Positions 35,341-45,428 of a stretch of 64,000 bases of DNA are shown here, one piece after another. Position 1 is the first letter of the stretch. Each line of letters starts with the position of its first letter. The notes beneath the pieces are model-generated. The model was not told the DNA's origin. It was given only the letters and a program-made list of their open reading frames with translations, and did not search any database. The DNA is from Bordetella genomosp. 5 (GTDB lineage: Bacteria > Pseudomonadota > Gammaproteobacteria > Burkholderiales > Burkholderiaceae_B), in the NCBI RefSeq assembly GCF_002261475.1, contig NZ_NEVN01000007.1, positions 62,001-126,000 of the forward strand, read 5' to 3'. The translations under genes were made by a program, and so were the position numbers.

Positions 35341-36930
35341 GTGTCCGACAATTTCTCGTCCTCGCAAACCATACGCAAAACTGTGCTGCGCACCCACGGC
35401 GGCGTGGTGGCCTCGCAGCACCGCAAGGCCGCCGAAGCGGGCGCGGCGGTGCTGGCCGCCGGTGGCGACGCGGTCGATGCCGCCGTGGCCACCTCGTTCG
35501 CGGCGGGGGTGGTCGAGCCCTGGATGAGCGGCCCGATGGGGGGCGGCGCCATGGTGATCTACCGCGCCGACGAAGACCGGGCGCGCGTCGTGCACTTCGG
35601 CATGCGCTCTCCGGCCGCGCTCGATCCCGCCGCGTACCCGCTGGCGGGCGGCGGCCAGGTGTCGGCCGACCTCTTCCCCTGGCCCGCCGTGGTCGACGAC
35701 ATGAACTGCCGCGGCGCCAAGGCCGTGGCCGTGCCCGGCGTGGTGGCGGGCATGAGCGAAGCCCACGCCGCCTATGGCCGGCTGTCGTGGGGCGAAGTGC
35801 TGCAGCCTGCCGTGACCCTGGCCGAAGCCGGGCTGGCGCTCGACTGGTACACGACCCTCATGATCACCGGCTCGGCGCGCTGGCTGTCGCGCGACCCCGA
35901 TGCCGCGCGCATGTTTCTCGATGAGGGCCAATGGCCCAAGGCCGGCAACTGGGCCACGGCCGAAAACAACCGCATCGCCCTCACCCAGCAGGCGCTCACC
36001 CTCGCCCAGCTTGCCGAAGAAGGCGCAGGCGCGTTCTATGGCGGCGACATCGGCGCCACGCTGGTGAACGACGTCCAGCGCAAAGGCGGCTTCCTGGCCC
36101 TGCGCGACCTGCTCGACTACCGCGCCCAATGGCTCGAACCGCAACGTGTCGCCTACCGCGGCGGCGTGATCCATGTCACGCCCGAAATGACGGCCGGCCC
36201 CAGCCTGGCGCGTTGCCTCGGCCGTCTCGAAACGCTGATCGAACCGCACGGCCATCCCGACGCCGACACCTATCTGGCCTACGCCAAGGTGCTGCGCGAC
36301 GAATACGAATGGCGGCTCGGCAACATGGGCGACAACGAAGACCCGCGCGCGCCGGCCTGCACCACGCACTTCAGCGTCGTCGACCGCCACGGCAACATGT
36401 GCGCGGTCACGCAGACGCTGCTTTCGGCCTTCGGCTCGCACGTGGTGTCGCCCGGCACCGGCATGCTGCTGAACAACGGCATCATGTGGTTCGATCCCGA
36501 ACCGGGCAAACCCAACTCCCTCGGGCCCGGCAAGCGCTGCCTGATGAACATCTGCCCGGTGGTGGGCCAGCACAACGGCCGCGCCTTCGCGCTCGGCGCC
36601 TCGGGCGGTCGCAAGATCCTGCCCGCGGTGATGCAGCTGGTGTCGTTCCTGGTCGACTACGGCCTGTCGCTCGAAGACGCGTTCCACCACGCCCGTATCG
36701 ACGCCAGCACCGAGACCATCATGATCGATCCGGCGCTGCCGCCCGCGGTGCAGGCCGCCATCGCCGAACGCTTTCCGCACGCACTCGCCAAGCGCACCTG
36801 CTATCCCTATGCGTTTGCCTGCCCCGCCGGCGTGCTGCGCGACGGCGAAGGCAACCAGGGCTGCACCGAGATCATGTCGCCCTGGGGCGACACGGCGTTC
36901 GAGGAACACGCCACCTGGCCTTCCGCCTGA
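35341..36930 (+). CDS. gamma-glutamyltransferase family protein
   Basis: N-terminal-nucleophile hydrolase that self-cleaves into two chains. The autoprocessing site is CTTHFSVVDRHGNMCAVTQ, with the nucleophile Thr near residue 341; ASGGRKILPAVMQLV near the middle of the small subunit is the GGxxI-type substrate loop. 529 residues from GTG 35341, chosen for the GAAGGAG about 11 bases upstream. There is no signal peptide, unlike periplasmic GGT, so it is probably cytoplasmic and may act on a gamma-glutamylated metabolite or as an acylase-like enzyme. A regulator gene follows after 20 bp. Confidence 0.92.
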   Translation: MSDNFSSSQTIRKTVLRTHGGVVASQHRKAAEAGAAVLAAGGDAVDAAVATSFAAGVVEPWMSGPMGGGAMVIYRADEDRARVVHFGMRSPAALDPAAYPLAGGGQVSADLFPWPAVVDDMNCRGAKAVAVPGVVAGMSEAHAAYGRLSWGEVLQPAVTLAEAGLALDWYTTLMITGSARWLSRDPDAARMFLDEGQWPKAGNWATAENNRIALTQQALTLAQLAEEGAGAFYGGDIGATLVNDVQRKGGFLALRDLLDYRAQWLEPQRVAYRGGVIHVTPEMTAGPSLARCLGRLETLIEPHGHPDADTYLAYAKVLRDEYEWRLGNMGDNEDPRAPACTTHFSVVDRHGNMCAVTQTLLSAFGSHVVSPGTGMLLNNGIMWFDPEPGKPNSLGPGKRCLMNICPVVGQHNGRAFALGASGGRKILPAVMQLVSFLVDYGLSLEDAFHHARIDASTETIMIDPALPPAVQAAIAERFPHALAKRTCYPYAFACPAGVLRDGEGNQGCTEIMSPWGDTAFEEHATWPSA

Positions 36931-36950
36931 TTCGCGGAAGCCGTCCCGGC

Positions 36951-38501
36951 ATGCGATTCCACGATCTGGTGTTCGATCCCAACTGGCTCGCCGCTCACGG
37001 CGATGACGGCAGCGTGATCCGTTTTTCGCGCAAGGAGCGCGCGCTGCTCGAGCAGCTCATCGGCCAGGCGCCGCGTCTGCTCAGCCGCGCCGCGCTGGCC
37101 GACGCGCTGGCGAGCGACGGCAACGAATCGGCGGATCGCAACGTCGACTTCGTCGTCAATCGCCTGCGCACCAAGCTGCGCGACTCGGCCCGCACGCCGC
37201 GCTTCATCGCCACCCAGTATGGCGAGGGCTACTACTGGATCGCCCGCCCGGCGCTCCCGGCCCAGGCCGCGGCGGCGCGCCCGCCGTTTCTGGTGGTGGG
37301 GCCCAACCACGGCGGCAACGCCGAGTTGGCCGCACAGCTGGCCCGGGCGCTGCAGCGCGCCAGCCATGCGGATACGCAGGTCCATTGCGCCCATCCCGAT
37401 CTGCCGGGCCCGGCCCAGGAAGCCCTGCTCGAGACCGCCCGCTATACGCTGGAGACCAGCGTGCACACGGCGTTCGATCAGCCTCAGGCGCACCTCGCGC
37501 TGGTGCTGCGCCATGTCGCCACGCGCCAGATCGTGCGCACCTTCCGCGCCACACTGTCCGCGTCCGACACTCGCGACGCGCTCGCGGCCCTGGCGCAGCA
37601 GGTCCTGCATGCCCTGTGGCAGCACGGCGCGCTGAACGCCACGCAGGCCACGCCGACCGACCGCCCGCTGGACCTGCTGCTGCACGAAAGCGCACTCATG
37701 CTGACCGACTCGCCGCAGACGTGGAGCGCGAACGAAGCGCGTATCGCCCGCGAGCGTGCCGAGCATCCCGATGATCCGCGGCTTGCCGTGATGCAGGCCC
37801 TGGCACTGCTGAGCCGGATGGTGCTGGGCGGCGGCGCCGACGCGCCCGGCGACGCGTCATGGGAGGCAATGGAAGCCGAGATCGAGGCGCTGGTGCTGGG
37901 CGCACTGCCCCGCGTGCAGGACGATCCGCTGCTGGTCCTGAGCGTGGCGCGCGCACTCTACTTCGTCAATCGCGGCCACGATGCGCTGGCCGAGCGCCTG
38001 GCGCGCCAGACCTTCGAACGCAGCACGGCCTTCGCGGCCGCATTCGCCACCCTGGCCCCGATGCACATGCATGCCGGGCGCATCGACGAGGCCGAAAGCC
38101 TGTTCGACCAGGGGATCGCGCTATCGGAGCCGGGGTCGGAATTTCGGGTCAGCCTGATGGTGCAGAAATGCATCGCGCTGCTGGCCTGCGATGCGCGCGA
38201 CCGGCTCGACAGTGCCTGCGCGACGCTGTATCAGGTCAAGCCGCTGACCCGGATGCAGCTGGGGCTCTTCGTGGCACCGGCCGCCCCCGCCGTGCTCGCC
38301 CCCGATCTGCAGGGGGTGATGGCCACGTTCGACACAGCGGGCGCCGCGCGGCTGCTGCAATACGCCTATACGGTGCACGCCCGCCACTTCCGCGATCCGG
38401 CGCACCGGCGCAATGTGCTCTACGGAGCCAACAGCCATTTCGAACGGCATTTCGGCAAGGCGGTGGCCAGCGCCGACGTGATCGCGGCGCTCGGCCGCTA
38501 G
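36951..38501 (+). CDS. winged-helix (OmpR-type) regulator with helical-repeat C-terminus
   Basis: N-terminal OmpR/PhoB-type DNA-binding domain without a receiver (SRKERALLEQLI, RNVDFVVNRLRTKLRDSARTPRFIATQYGEGYYWI, residues about 20-95). The remaining 400 or so residues are Ala/Leu-rich helices with TPR-like character (ARALYFVNRGHDALAERLARQTF, AGRIDEAESLFDQGIAL), reminiscent of HilA- and CadC-related architectures but with no membrane segment. 516 residues. It starts 20 bp after the GGT stop, so the two are probably cotranscribed. Target and signal unknown. Confidence 0.8.
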   Translation: MRFHDLVFDPNWLAAHGDDGSVIRFSRKERALLEQLIGQAPRLLSRAALADALASDGNESADRNVDFVVNRLRTKLRDSARTPRFIATQYGEGYYWIARPALPAQAAAARPPFLVVGPNHGGNAELAAQLARALQRASHADTQVHCAHPDLPGPAQEALLETARYTLETSVHTAFDQPQAHLALVLRHVATRQIVRTFRATLSASDTRDALAALAQQVLHALWQHGALNATQATPTDRPLDLLLHESALMLTDSPQTWSANEARIARERAEHPDDPRLAVMQALALLSRMVLGGGADAPGDASWEAMEAEIEALVLGALPRVQDDPLLVLSVARALYFVNRGHDALAERLARQTFERSTAFAAAFATLAPMHMHAGRIDEAESLFDQGIALSEPGSEFRVSLMVQKCIALLACDARDRLDSACATLYQVKPLTRMQLGLFVAPAAPAVLAPDLQGVMATFDTAGAARLLQYAYTVHARHFRDPAHRRNVLYGANSHFERHFGKAVASADVIAALGR

Positions 38502-38573
38502 CGGCCGGCGGTCCCGCGGCGGGCGATCCCGGGGCGGGCCGCCCGGCTTTCCGCCGGACCGTGGCCGCCGCCT

Positions 38574-39755
38574 TCAGACCCGCTCGAAGATCGCCGCGAT
38601 GCCCTGCCCGCCGCCGATGCACATCGTGACGAGCGCGTAGCGGCCCTGCACGCGCTGCAGTTCGTAGAGCGCCTTGACCGTGATGATGGCGCCCGTAGCG
38701 CCGATCGGATGGCCCAGGCTGATGCCGCTGCCGTTCGGGTTGACCTTGGCCGGATCCAGCTTGAGCTCGCGCGACACCGCGCAGGCCTGGGCCGCGAACG
38801 CCTCGTTGGCCTCGATCACGTCCAGATCCTGCACCGTCAGGCCCGCGCGCTTGAGCACGGCCTGCGTCGCCGGCACCGGGCCGATGCCCATGATTTCGGG
38901 GTCCACACCCGCATGGGCGTAGGCCACCAGCCGCGCCAGCGGCCTGGCGCCGCGGCGCGCCGCTTCTTCGGCGTGCATCAGCACCACCGCGCCCGCGCCG
39001 TCGTTCAGTCCCGAGGCATTGCCGGCGGTGACCGTGCCGTTCTCTTTCTGGAACACGGTCTTGAGCGTGGCCAGGCCCTCGGCGGTGACATCGCCGCGCA
39101 CGTGTTCGTCGCGGTCGAACACGACCTCGCCCTTGCGCGTCTTGATCTTGACCGGCACGATCTGCTCGCGGAAATGGCCCGCCTCGATGGCGGCATGCGC
39201 GCGGCGATGCGACTCGACGGCAAGCGCGTCCTGGTCGGCGCGGCTGATGCCGAAGCGCGCGGCCACATTCTCGGCGGTCACGCCCATGTGCATGCGGCCG
39301 AACGGATCGGAGAGCGCGCCCGTCATCATGTCGATCATGGTGCTGTCGCCCATGCGCGCCCCCCAGCGTTGTGCCGGCGCGATATACGGCGCGCGGCTCA
39401 TGCTCTCGGCTCCTGCGGCGACCGCGATGCGCGCGTCGCCCAGCAGGATCGTCTGCGCGGCCGACACGATGGCCTGCAGGCCCGAACCGCACAGGCGATT
39501 CACGTTGAAGGCGGGCGTTTCCTTGGCGATGCCGGCGTTCATCGCCGCCACGCGCGACAGGTACATGTCGCGCGGCTCGGTATTGATCACATGCCCCACC
39601 GCCACGTGGCCGACCTCGTCGCCGCCGACCTGCGCGCGCTCGAGCACTTCGCGGATGACCAGGGCGCCCAGGTCGACAGGTGCCACGTCTTTCAGTGCGC
39701 CGCCAAAATCGCCGATCGCGGTGCGTGCGCCCGCCACTACGACTACGTCATTCAT
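38574..39755 (-). CDS. acetyl-CoA C-acyltransferase (thiolase)
   Basis: Condenses or cleaves beta-ketoacyl-CoA. The acylated Cys is in NRLCGSGLQAIVSA near residue 89; the C-terminal GHPIGATGAI and CIGGGQGIAAIFER carry the catalytic His and Cys. 393 residues is typical of biosynthetic-type thiolases (PhaA/BktB/AtoB); degradative versus biosynthetic role cannot be decided. AAGGAGG precedes the ATG. It stands alone and is divergent from the alcohol dehydrogenase gene across a 278-bp gap. Confidence 0.95.
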   Translation of the reverse strand: MNDVVVVAGARTAIGDFGGALKDVAPVDLGALVIREVLERAQVGGDEVGHVAVGHVINTEPRDMYLSRVAAMNAGIAKETPAFNVNRLCGSGLQAIVSAAQTILLGDARIAVAAGAESMSRAPYIAPAQRWGARMGDSTMIDMMTGALSDPFGRMHMGVTAENVAARFGISRADQDALAVESHRRAHAAIEAGHFREQIVPVKIKTRKGEVVFDRDEHVRGDVTAEGLATLKTVFQKENGTVTAGNASGLNDGAGAVVLMHAEEAARRGARPLARLVAYAHAGVDPEIMGIGPVPATQAVLKRAGLTVQDLDVIEANEAFAAQACAVSRELKLDPAKVNPNGSGISLGHPIGATGAIITVKALYELQRVQGRYALVTMCIGGGQGIAAIFERV

Positions 39756-40033
39756 GGTCTTGCCTCCTTGGTCATCCGGGGTGGTTTGCTGCGTCGATCA
39801 TACTCGCCGGGGCCCCGCGCCCGCGCGCCGGGCCGGCGCGGATGTGCACGCCACGGACGTCCCAGGACCGCGCGGATACCGGGTATGACCCAGGCTTGCG
39901 GCGGCGCGTTCTATCGTATTCTGTCCCTCGTGCCCCAGTCCGATTCTGGTGCCGCACGATCGCGTGCCCGACGCTCGCTCGACGCCCCCGGGTACGCCAT
40001 GCCCCGGAAGATATAAGAGCGGAGGAGCAAGAC

Positions 40034-41092
40034 ATGAAATGCTATTGCGTGGTCGACTTCCACCAACCGTTGCAGCGGCTCGAGCAGGACACGCCGAAAC
40101 CGGAAGGCGCACAGGTGCTGCTGCAGGTACGCGCCGCCGGCGTGTGCCACAGCGATGTGCATCTCTGGGAAGGCGGCTATGACCTGGGTCAGGGCAAGCG
40201 TCTGTCGATCCAGGAGCGCGGCGTCGTGCTTCCGCTCACGCTGGGCCACGAAACGGCCGGCACCGTCAGCGCCGTCGGCCCGGACGCCAGCCATATCCAC
40301 ATCGGGCGCAACTATCTGGTCTATCCCTGGATCGGCTGCGGCGCCTGCCCCGCCTGCCAGGGCGGCCAGGAAAACCACTGCTCCGCGCCGCGCTACCTGG
40401 GCGTCTACCGGCCGGGCGGCTATGCCGACTACCTGCTGGTGCCCGACGCGCGTTACCTGATCGACATCGGCACCCTCGATCCCGCCACCGCGGCGCCCTA
40501 CGCCTGCTCCGGCCTCACCACCTACTCCGCCCTGCGCAAGATCGGCGAAGACATCTACCGCAACCACCCCATCGTCATCTTCGGCGCGGGCGGCCTCGGC
40601 CTGATGGCCGTGGAGATCCTGCGGGCGCTCGGCGGTCAGGGCGCGATCGTGGTCGACATCGATCCCGCCAAGCGCGACGCCGCGCTCGCGGCCGGTGCCC
40701 TGGCCGCCATCGACGGCGCGGCGCCCGACGCGGCCCGGCAGATCATCGCGGCGGCCGGCGGCAAGCCGCTGCAGGCCGCGCTGGACCTGGTCGGCGCCCC
40801 GGCGACCACCGGCACGGCCTTCGACACCTTGATCAAGGGCGGCAAGCTGGTCATCGTGGGTCTGTTCGGCGGCGGCGCGACCTGGCCGCTCGCGCTGATT
40901 CCGATGCGCGCGATTTCCATCATCGGCAGCTACGTCGGCAGCCTGCAGGAACTGCGCGAGCTGATGGTGCTGGTCAGCGACGGACGCATCAAGCCGATTC
41001 CGGTGCACCGCCACCCCCTGGATCAGGCCGATCAGGTGCTCGCCGCGCTCGTGGCGGGACGGGTGGTGGGCCGCGCGGTGCTGACGGCCTGA
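40034..41092 (+). CDS. zinc-dependent alcohol dehydrogenase
   Basis: Medium-chain dehydrogenase. Catalytic zinc ligands are in GVCHSDVHLWEGG (Cys near 38) and GHETAGTVSAVGP; the structural zinc lobe is GCGACPACQGGQENHC near residue 100. The Rossmann motif is FGAGGLGLMAVEIL near residue 180. 352 residues. The ATG at 40034 was chosen because GGAGGAG lies about 10 bases upstream and the conserved N-terminus begins there. Resembles alcohol dehydrogenases of broad primary-alcohol range. A long GC hairpin follows. Confidence 0.95.
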   Translation: MKCYCVVDFHQPLQRLEQDTPKPEGAQVLLQVRAAGVCHSDVHLWEGGYDLGQGKRLSIQERGVVLPLTLGHETAGTVSAVGPDASHIHIGRNYLVYPWIGCGACPACQGGQENHCSAPRYLGVYRPGGYADYLLVPDARYLIDIGTLDPATAAPYACSGLTTYSALRKIGEDIYRNHPIVIFGAGGLGLMAVEILRALGGQGAIVVDIDPAKRDAALAAGALAAIDGAAPDAARQIIAAAGGKPLQAALDLVGAPATTGTAFDTLIKGGKLVIVGLFGGGATWPLALIPMRAISIIGSYVGSLQELRELMVLVSDGRIKPIPVHRHPLDQADQVLAALVAGRVVGRAVLTA

Positions 41093-41111
41093 GCACCCGG
41101 CCGGCGCCCCT

Positions 41112-41142
41112 GCCCGGCCCGGCAGGCACGACCGGGCCGGGC
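41112..41142. terminator. perfect GC hairpin after the alcohol dehydrogenase gene
   Basis: 11-bp perfect stem GCCCGGCCCGG / CCGGGCCGGGC with a 9-base loop, 20 bp past the stop codon. It has no T-run, so a role as terminator or RNA stabiliser is tentative. Confidence 0.45.
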
Positions 41143-41277
41143 CAGGCACGCGAGGTGCTGCCCTACGGTTCCTGACGCATTTCTGAACGGCGCGCTCCGG
41201 TCCGGAGCCGCGCCCGCGTCAGCCTGTTCACCCCCGCCCGTGCATGCGCGCCGGGCGGCCGGCACCGGAGGCAGCGC

Positions 41278-43560
41278 ATGTCCGATCAGAAATGGCACCA
41301 CCCCACCGATCAACCCACGGGAGGCTGGGGTTCCGTGAAGTCGCTCGTCAAGCACGCGACCCGGCAACGCGCCGTGCACAGCGTGCCGGGCCTCGTCGCG
41401 GCCCACAATAAAACGGGCGGCTACATGTGCACCAGTTGCGCCTGGGCCAAGCCGGGCAAGCCGCACACGGCGGAATTCTGCGAAAACGGCGCCAAGGCCA
41501 CCTTCTGGGACCTGACCACCCGCCGCGCGCCCCCGTCCTTCTTCGCCCGTCACACGGTCAGCGAGCTGCTGCGCTGGTCGGACCACGATCTTGAGCACGA
41601 AGGCCGCCTCACCCACCCGCTGCGCTACGACGCCACGCAGGACCGCTATGTCGAGGTCACCTGGGACGAGGCCTACGCCGACATCGGCGCCAAGCTCAAG
41701 GGCTACGATCCCGCGCGCGTGGTGTTTTACGCCTCGGGCCGGGCCTCGCTCGAGACCTCCTACATGTATCAACTGCTGGCGCGGATGTACGGCAACAACA
41801 ACCTGCCCGACAGCTCGAACATGTGCCACGAGACCACCTCGGTGGCGCTGGCGGAGAGCCTGGGCACGCCGGTGGGCACCGTGCTGCTGGAGGATTTCCA
41901 CCACACGGACTGCATCCTGTCGTTCGGCCAGAATGTCGGCACCAACTCGCCGCGCCTGCTGCACGACCTGCAGCAGGCGCGCGAGCGCGACGTGCCCATC
42001 ATCGTGTTCAACCCCCTGCGCGAGCGCGGCTGGGAGGCCTTCGTCAATCCGCAGGACCCCGGCCAGATGCTGAGCAACAAGGCCACGCAGATCGCCACGC
42101 AGTATCACCAGGTGCGGGCGGGCGGCGACATCGCGGCGCTGATGGGCATGGCGAAGCTGCTGCTCGACTGGCACCAGGCGGCACGCGCGCGCGGCGAACC
42201 CGGCGTCATCGACGAGTCCTTCATCGCCGAACACACCACCGGCTTCGAAGCCTTTGCCGCCCATCTGCGTGCCACCTCCTGGGATGACATCGAACGCGAA
42301 TCCGGCCTGCCGCGCGCCGCGCTCGAGCCGGCCGCGCGCACCTATGCCGGCGCACGCGCCGTGATCGCCATCTACGGCATGGGTCTCACCCAGCACCGCT
42401 ACGGCGTCGAAAACGTGCAGATGCTCGTCAATCTTCTGCTGATGCGCGGCCACATCGGCCGCCGGGGCGCGGGCATCTGCCCGGTGCGGGGCCATTCGAA
42501 TGTGCAGGGCCAGCGCACGGTCGGCATCGCGGAGCGCACGGCGCTGGTGCCGCTCGACCGTCTGGCGCGGCAATACCGCTTCGAACCGCCACGCGAGGAC
42601 GGCCTGAACACGGTACAGGCATGCGAAGCCGTTGTAAGCGGCGAGCTGCAGGCGTTCATCGGCCTGGGCGGCAACTTCGTACGCGCCGTGCCCGAGCGCG
42701 AACTGATGGAACGCAAATGGCGCGACCTCGACCTGTCGGTGCAGATCGCGACCAAGCTCAACCGCACGCACCTGATCACGGCGCGCACGACGTATCTGCT
42801 ACCGACGCTGGTGCGGTCCGAGATCGACATGCAGGCCAGCGGCCCGCAGATCGTCACGATGGAAGACTCGACGACGTGCATCCACGCCTCGCGCGGCCGG
42901 CATCCACCCGCGAGCGCGCATCTCATGTCCGAGACCCGCATCGTGGCGCGCCTGGCCAAGGCCTGCCTGCCCGATGCGGACAAGGCCCCGTGGGACATCT
43001 GGGCGGCGGATTACGGGCAGGTGCGCGAGGCCATCGAGGCCACGTTTCCGGAAGACTTCCGCGATTTCAATGCGCGGCTGGACCAGCCTGGCGGCTTTCC
43101 GCGGCCTGTCGCCGCCCGTGAGCGGCGCTGGCTGACCGACGCGGGCAAGGCCTGTTTCAAGGTGCCCGGGATGCTGAACGCCAGCTTCGACGATGGCGCG
43201 GATCCGGACGTGCTGCGACTCGTGACGCTGCGCTCGAACGATCAGTTCAACACCACCGTGTACGGCAACGACGATCGCCTGCGCGGCATACGCGGCACGC
43301 GCATGATCGTGATGATGAATCGCCAGGATCGCGAACGCCTCGGCATCGCGCGGCACGCCAAGGTGCGCCTGACGACCGCGGTCGATGACGGCGTCGCGCG
43401 CAGCATGGGCGGCTTCGACGTCATCGACTACGATCTGCCGCCCGGCACCTGCGCCGCCTACTACCCGGAGTGCAATGCCCTGATTCCGCTTTGGCAGTAC
43501 GCCCGCGAGAGCATGACCCCGGCGGCGAAGTCGGTGCCGGTGAGGATCGCCGCCGATTAA
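41278..43560 (+). CDS. YdeP-type molybdopterin oxidoreductase
   Basis: Member of the FdhF-related molybdopterin family represented by E. coli YdeP, a group linked in E. coli to acid tolerance but without a defined substrate. The N-terminus has the YdeP-like CTSCAWAKPGKPHTAEFC pattern (residues about 51-68), then long matches to the molybdopterin domain (FGQNVGTNSPRLLHDL, YGMGLTQHRYGVENVQML, RGHIGRRGAGICPVRGHSN) and a C-terminal dinucleotide-binding domain (LRLVTLRSNDQFNTTVYG). 760 residues. Its cofactor need ties it functionally to the modABC locus in the same window. Tail-to-tail with the tautomerase gene. Confidence 0.92.
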   Translation: MSDQKWHHPTDQPTGGWGSVKSLVKHATRQRAVHSVPGLVAAHNKTGGYMCTSCAWAKPGKPHTAEFCENGAKATFWDLTTRRAPPSFFARHTVSELLRWSDHDLEHEGRLTHPLRYDATQDRYVEVTWDEAYADIGAKLKGYDPARVVFYASGRASLETSYMYQLLARMYGNNNLPDSSNMCHETTSVALAESLGTPVGTVLLEDFHHTDCILSFGQNVGTNSPRLLHDLQQARERDVPIIVFNPLRERGWEAFVNPQDPGQMLSNKATQIATQYHQVRAGGDIAALMGMAKLLLDWHQAARARGEPGVIDESFIAEHTTGFEAFAAHLRATSWDDIERESGLPRAALEPAARTYAGARAVIAIYGMGLTQHRYGVENVQMLVNLLLMRGHIGRRGAGICPVRGHSNVQGQRTVGIAERTALVPLDRLARQYRFEPPREDGLNTVQACEAVVSGELQAFIGLGGNFVRAVPERELMERKWRDLDLSVQIATKLNRTHLITARTTYLLPTLVRSEIDMQASGPQIVTMEDSTTCIHASRGRHPPASAHLMSETRIVARLAKACLPDADKAPWDIWAADYGQVREAIEATFPEDFRDFNARLDQPGGFPRPVAARERRWLTDAGKACFKVPGMLNASFDDGADPDVLRLVTLRSNDQFNTTVYGNDDRLRGIRGTRMIVMMNRQDRERLGIARHAKVRLTTAVDDGVARSMGGFDVIDYDLPPGTCAAYYPECNALIPLWQYARESMTPAAKSVPVRIAAD

Positions 43561-43931
43561 CGGCCGGCGGCCTTGGCGCTGACGCCGTTGGCCACGCCCA
43601 TATTGATCTTCGGCACGTCGGTGAGCACCACCCGCACATCGGCGCCCGAGATGCCGATGCTGTCGCAGACGGCGCGATTGAGTGCGCCGATCAGGGCTTC
43701 TTTCAGCGCTTCGGTGCGGCCTTTGATGAGGGCCACTTCGACCAGCGCCATCGGCTTGCCGAGCTCGCCCGCCACGATCACGTGCGCGGGATCGACCTCT
43801 TCGAGCACCACTCGCACGCTGGACAGCGGCGCGGCGATGCTCTCGCACACGGCCTGCGTCGTGGCCTGGAGCAGCGCGGTTTTTTGTTGGGCCGAGTGGC
43901 CTTGCACGATCTGAACGTTGAGAATGGGCAT
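43557..43931 (-). CDS. fused 4-oxalocrotonate tautomerase-like protein
   Basis: Two 4-OT-like units in one 124-residue chain. The first unit starts MPILNVQIVQGHSAQQK, so Pro becomes the N-terminal catalytic base after Met removal; the second starts MALVEVALIKGRTEALK near residue 61, where Pro1 cannot exist. Each unit has the SVRVVLEEV / DVRVVLTDV strand. This is the fused-4-OT arrangement, in which only one of the two sites can be active. Its stop codon TAA is shared as the palindrome TTAA with the TAA of the YdeP-type gene on the other strand. Confidence 0.88.
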   Translation of the reverse strand: MPILNVQIVQGHSAQQKTALLQATTQAVCESIAAPLSSVRVVLEEVDPAHVIVAGELGKPMALVEVALIKGRTEALKEALIGALNRAVCDSIGISGADVRVVLTDVPKINMGVANGVSAKAAGR

Positions 43932-44041
43932 GACGATGAGCGGATGAAAGTTGAACGAAACGTCGGGTCCCGGGAGGCGGCCCTCGGGCGAGGCCCATCA
44001 TATCCGCTTGCCCGCCGTGCTGCCCATCGGCGACCGGCGAG

Positions 44042-44066
44042 AAAAAGCCGGCGCGGGGCCGGCTTT
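44042..44066 (-). terminator. terminator after proV
   Basis: On the minus strand an AAAGCCGG / CCGGCTTT stem with a GC-rich loop runs into TTTTTCTC. It lies 31 bp after the proV stop. Confidence 0.75.
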
Positions 44067-44096
44067 CTCTTGAGGCGGACAATAACGCGCTGACGG

Positions 44097-45428
44097 TCAG
44101 GCGGCCTTGCCCTGCTCGGTCTGCGCCGCGGCGCCGGCAGAAGCCGCTCCGGCAGGGGCCGCCCCGGCGTGGGCCTGCCCGTCCACCGCGTTGGCGGCCA
44201 CCGCGCCGGCGGCCGTCGGCGGCTCGCCCGCGGCGGCGTTGGCTTCGCCCTCGACCAGCACGGGCGTGACCAGCTCGACCACCTTCTTGCGCGACAGCAT
44301 GCCGATGAACTCGTCATCGTCGTTGTGCACCGCCACCGGCTGGTCGCTGTGCACGAGCTGCGCCAGCACCTCGCCCAGACCGGCCGATGCCGGCACGGAC
44401 GCCAGATCGTCGATATAGCCCGACACGTCCCGCACGCCGGCCTCGATGGCTTCGCGCGCACGCGCCTCCGTCAGAATCCCGGCCAGGCGCTTGCCATCCA
44501 GCACCGGGGCGTACTCGTAGTTGAGCGCCTGCATCCGGTCCAGCGAGTGAGCCGGCCGCGAACGCATCGTGAGCGTAAGGCGCGAAGGATTCACCGCGTG
44601 GGCCGCGTTGAGCACCTTGGTCCGGTTCACGTCCTGCAGGAACGACTGCACGTAGTCGTTGGCCGGATTGAGCAGAATGTCTTCGGGCGTGCCTTCCTGC
44701 ACCAGCTCGCCGTCCTTCAGGATGGCGATGCGGTTGCCCAGGCGCAGCGCTTCGTCGAGATCGTGCGTGATGAACACGATGGTCTTGTTGAGCTTGGCCT
44801 GCAGCGCCAGCAGGTGATCCTGCATCTCGCGCCGGATCAGCGGATCGAGCGCCGAGAAGGCCTCGTCCATGAGCAGGATCTCGGCATCGGTGGCGAGCGC
44901 CCGGGCCAGGCCCACGCGCTGTTGCATGCCGCCCGAGAGCTGATGCGGGTACTGCATTTCGAAGCCCGCCAGCCCGACCTGCTCCAGCCAATGGCGGGCA
45001 CGCTGCTCGCGCTCGGTCTTGTTCACGCCCTGCACGGTCAGGCCGTAGGCCGCGTTATCCAGCACCGTGCGGTGCGGAAACAGCCCGAAGCGCTGGAACA
45101 CCATGCTCATTTTCTTCTGGCGGAAATTCTCGAGCTCGCGCTTGCTCAGGCTCACCACGTCCACGCCGTCGACCAGGATGTGGCCCGCGCTGGGCTCGAT
45201 CAGCCGGTTGAAGTGGCGGATCAACGTGGACTTGCCCGAGCCCGACAGGCCCATGATCACGTAGATGCTGCCTTCTTCGATCGACAGGCTGATGTCACGC
45301 AGGCCCAGCGTGTGGCCGCTCTTGGCCAGCAGGTCTTCCTTGCTGATACCGCTCTGCGCGGCTTCCAGCCACTTGCCCGGGTTCGGACCAAAAATCTTGT
45401 AGATGTTCTTGACTTCGATCTTGCTCAT
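44097..45428 (-). CDS. proV: glycine betaine/proline ABC transporter ATPase with CBS domains
   Basis: ATPase of an osmoprotectant importer. Walker [16 protein letters not shown] near residue 60, [16 protein letters not shown] signature, Walker [14 protein letters not shown]; then two CBS domains (about residues 275-390) that sense ionic strength in related transporters. The N-terminus [16 protein letters not shown] is typical of ProV. 443 residues, with a final 50 residues that are almost only Ala, Gly, Pro and Ser, absent from usual ProV. Start overlaps the proW stop by four bases. Confidence 0.95.
   Translation of the reverse strand: MSKIEVKNIYKIFGPNPGKWLEAAQSGISKEDLLAKSGHTLGLRDISLSIEEGSIYVIMGLSGSGKSTLIRHFNRLIEPSAGHILVDGVDVVSLSKRELENFRQKKMSMVFQRFGLFPHRTVLDNAAYGLTVQGVNKTEREQRARHWLEQVGLAGFEMQYPHQLSGGMQQRVGLARALATDAEILLMDEAFSALDPLIRREMQDHLLALQAKLNKTIVFITHDLDEALRLGNRIAILKDGELVQEGTPEDILLNPANDYVQSFLQDVNRTKVLNAAHAVNPSRLTLTMRSRPAHSLDRMQALNYEYAPVLDGKRLAGILTEARAREAIEAGVRDVSGYIDDLASVPASAGLGEVLAQLVHSDQPVAVHNDDDEFIGMLSRKKVVELVTPVLVEGEANAAAGEPPTAAGAVAANAVDGQAHAGAAPAGAASAGAAAQTEQGKAA

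Noticed and set aside
44097..44250. ProV Ala/Gly tail as a fourth 15-bp minisatellite
   Set aside because: The composition is similar but no exact 15-bp period can be followed.
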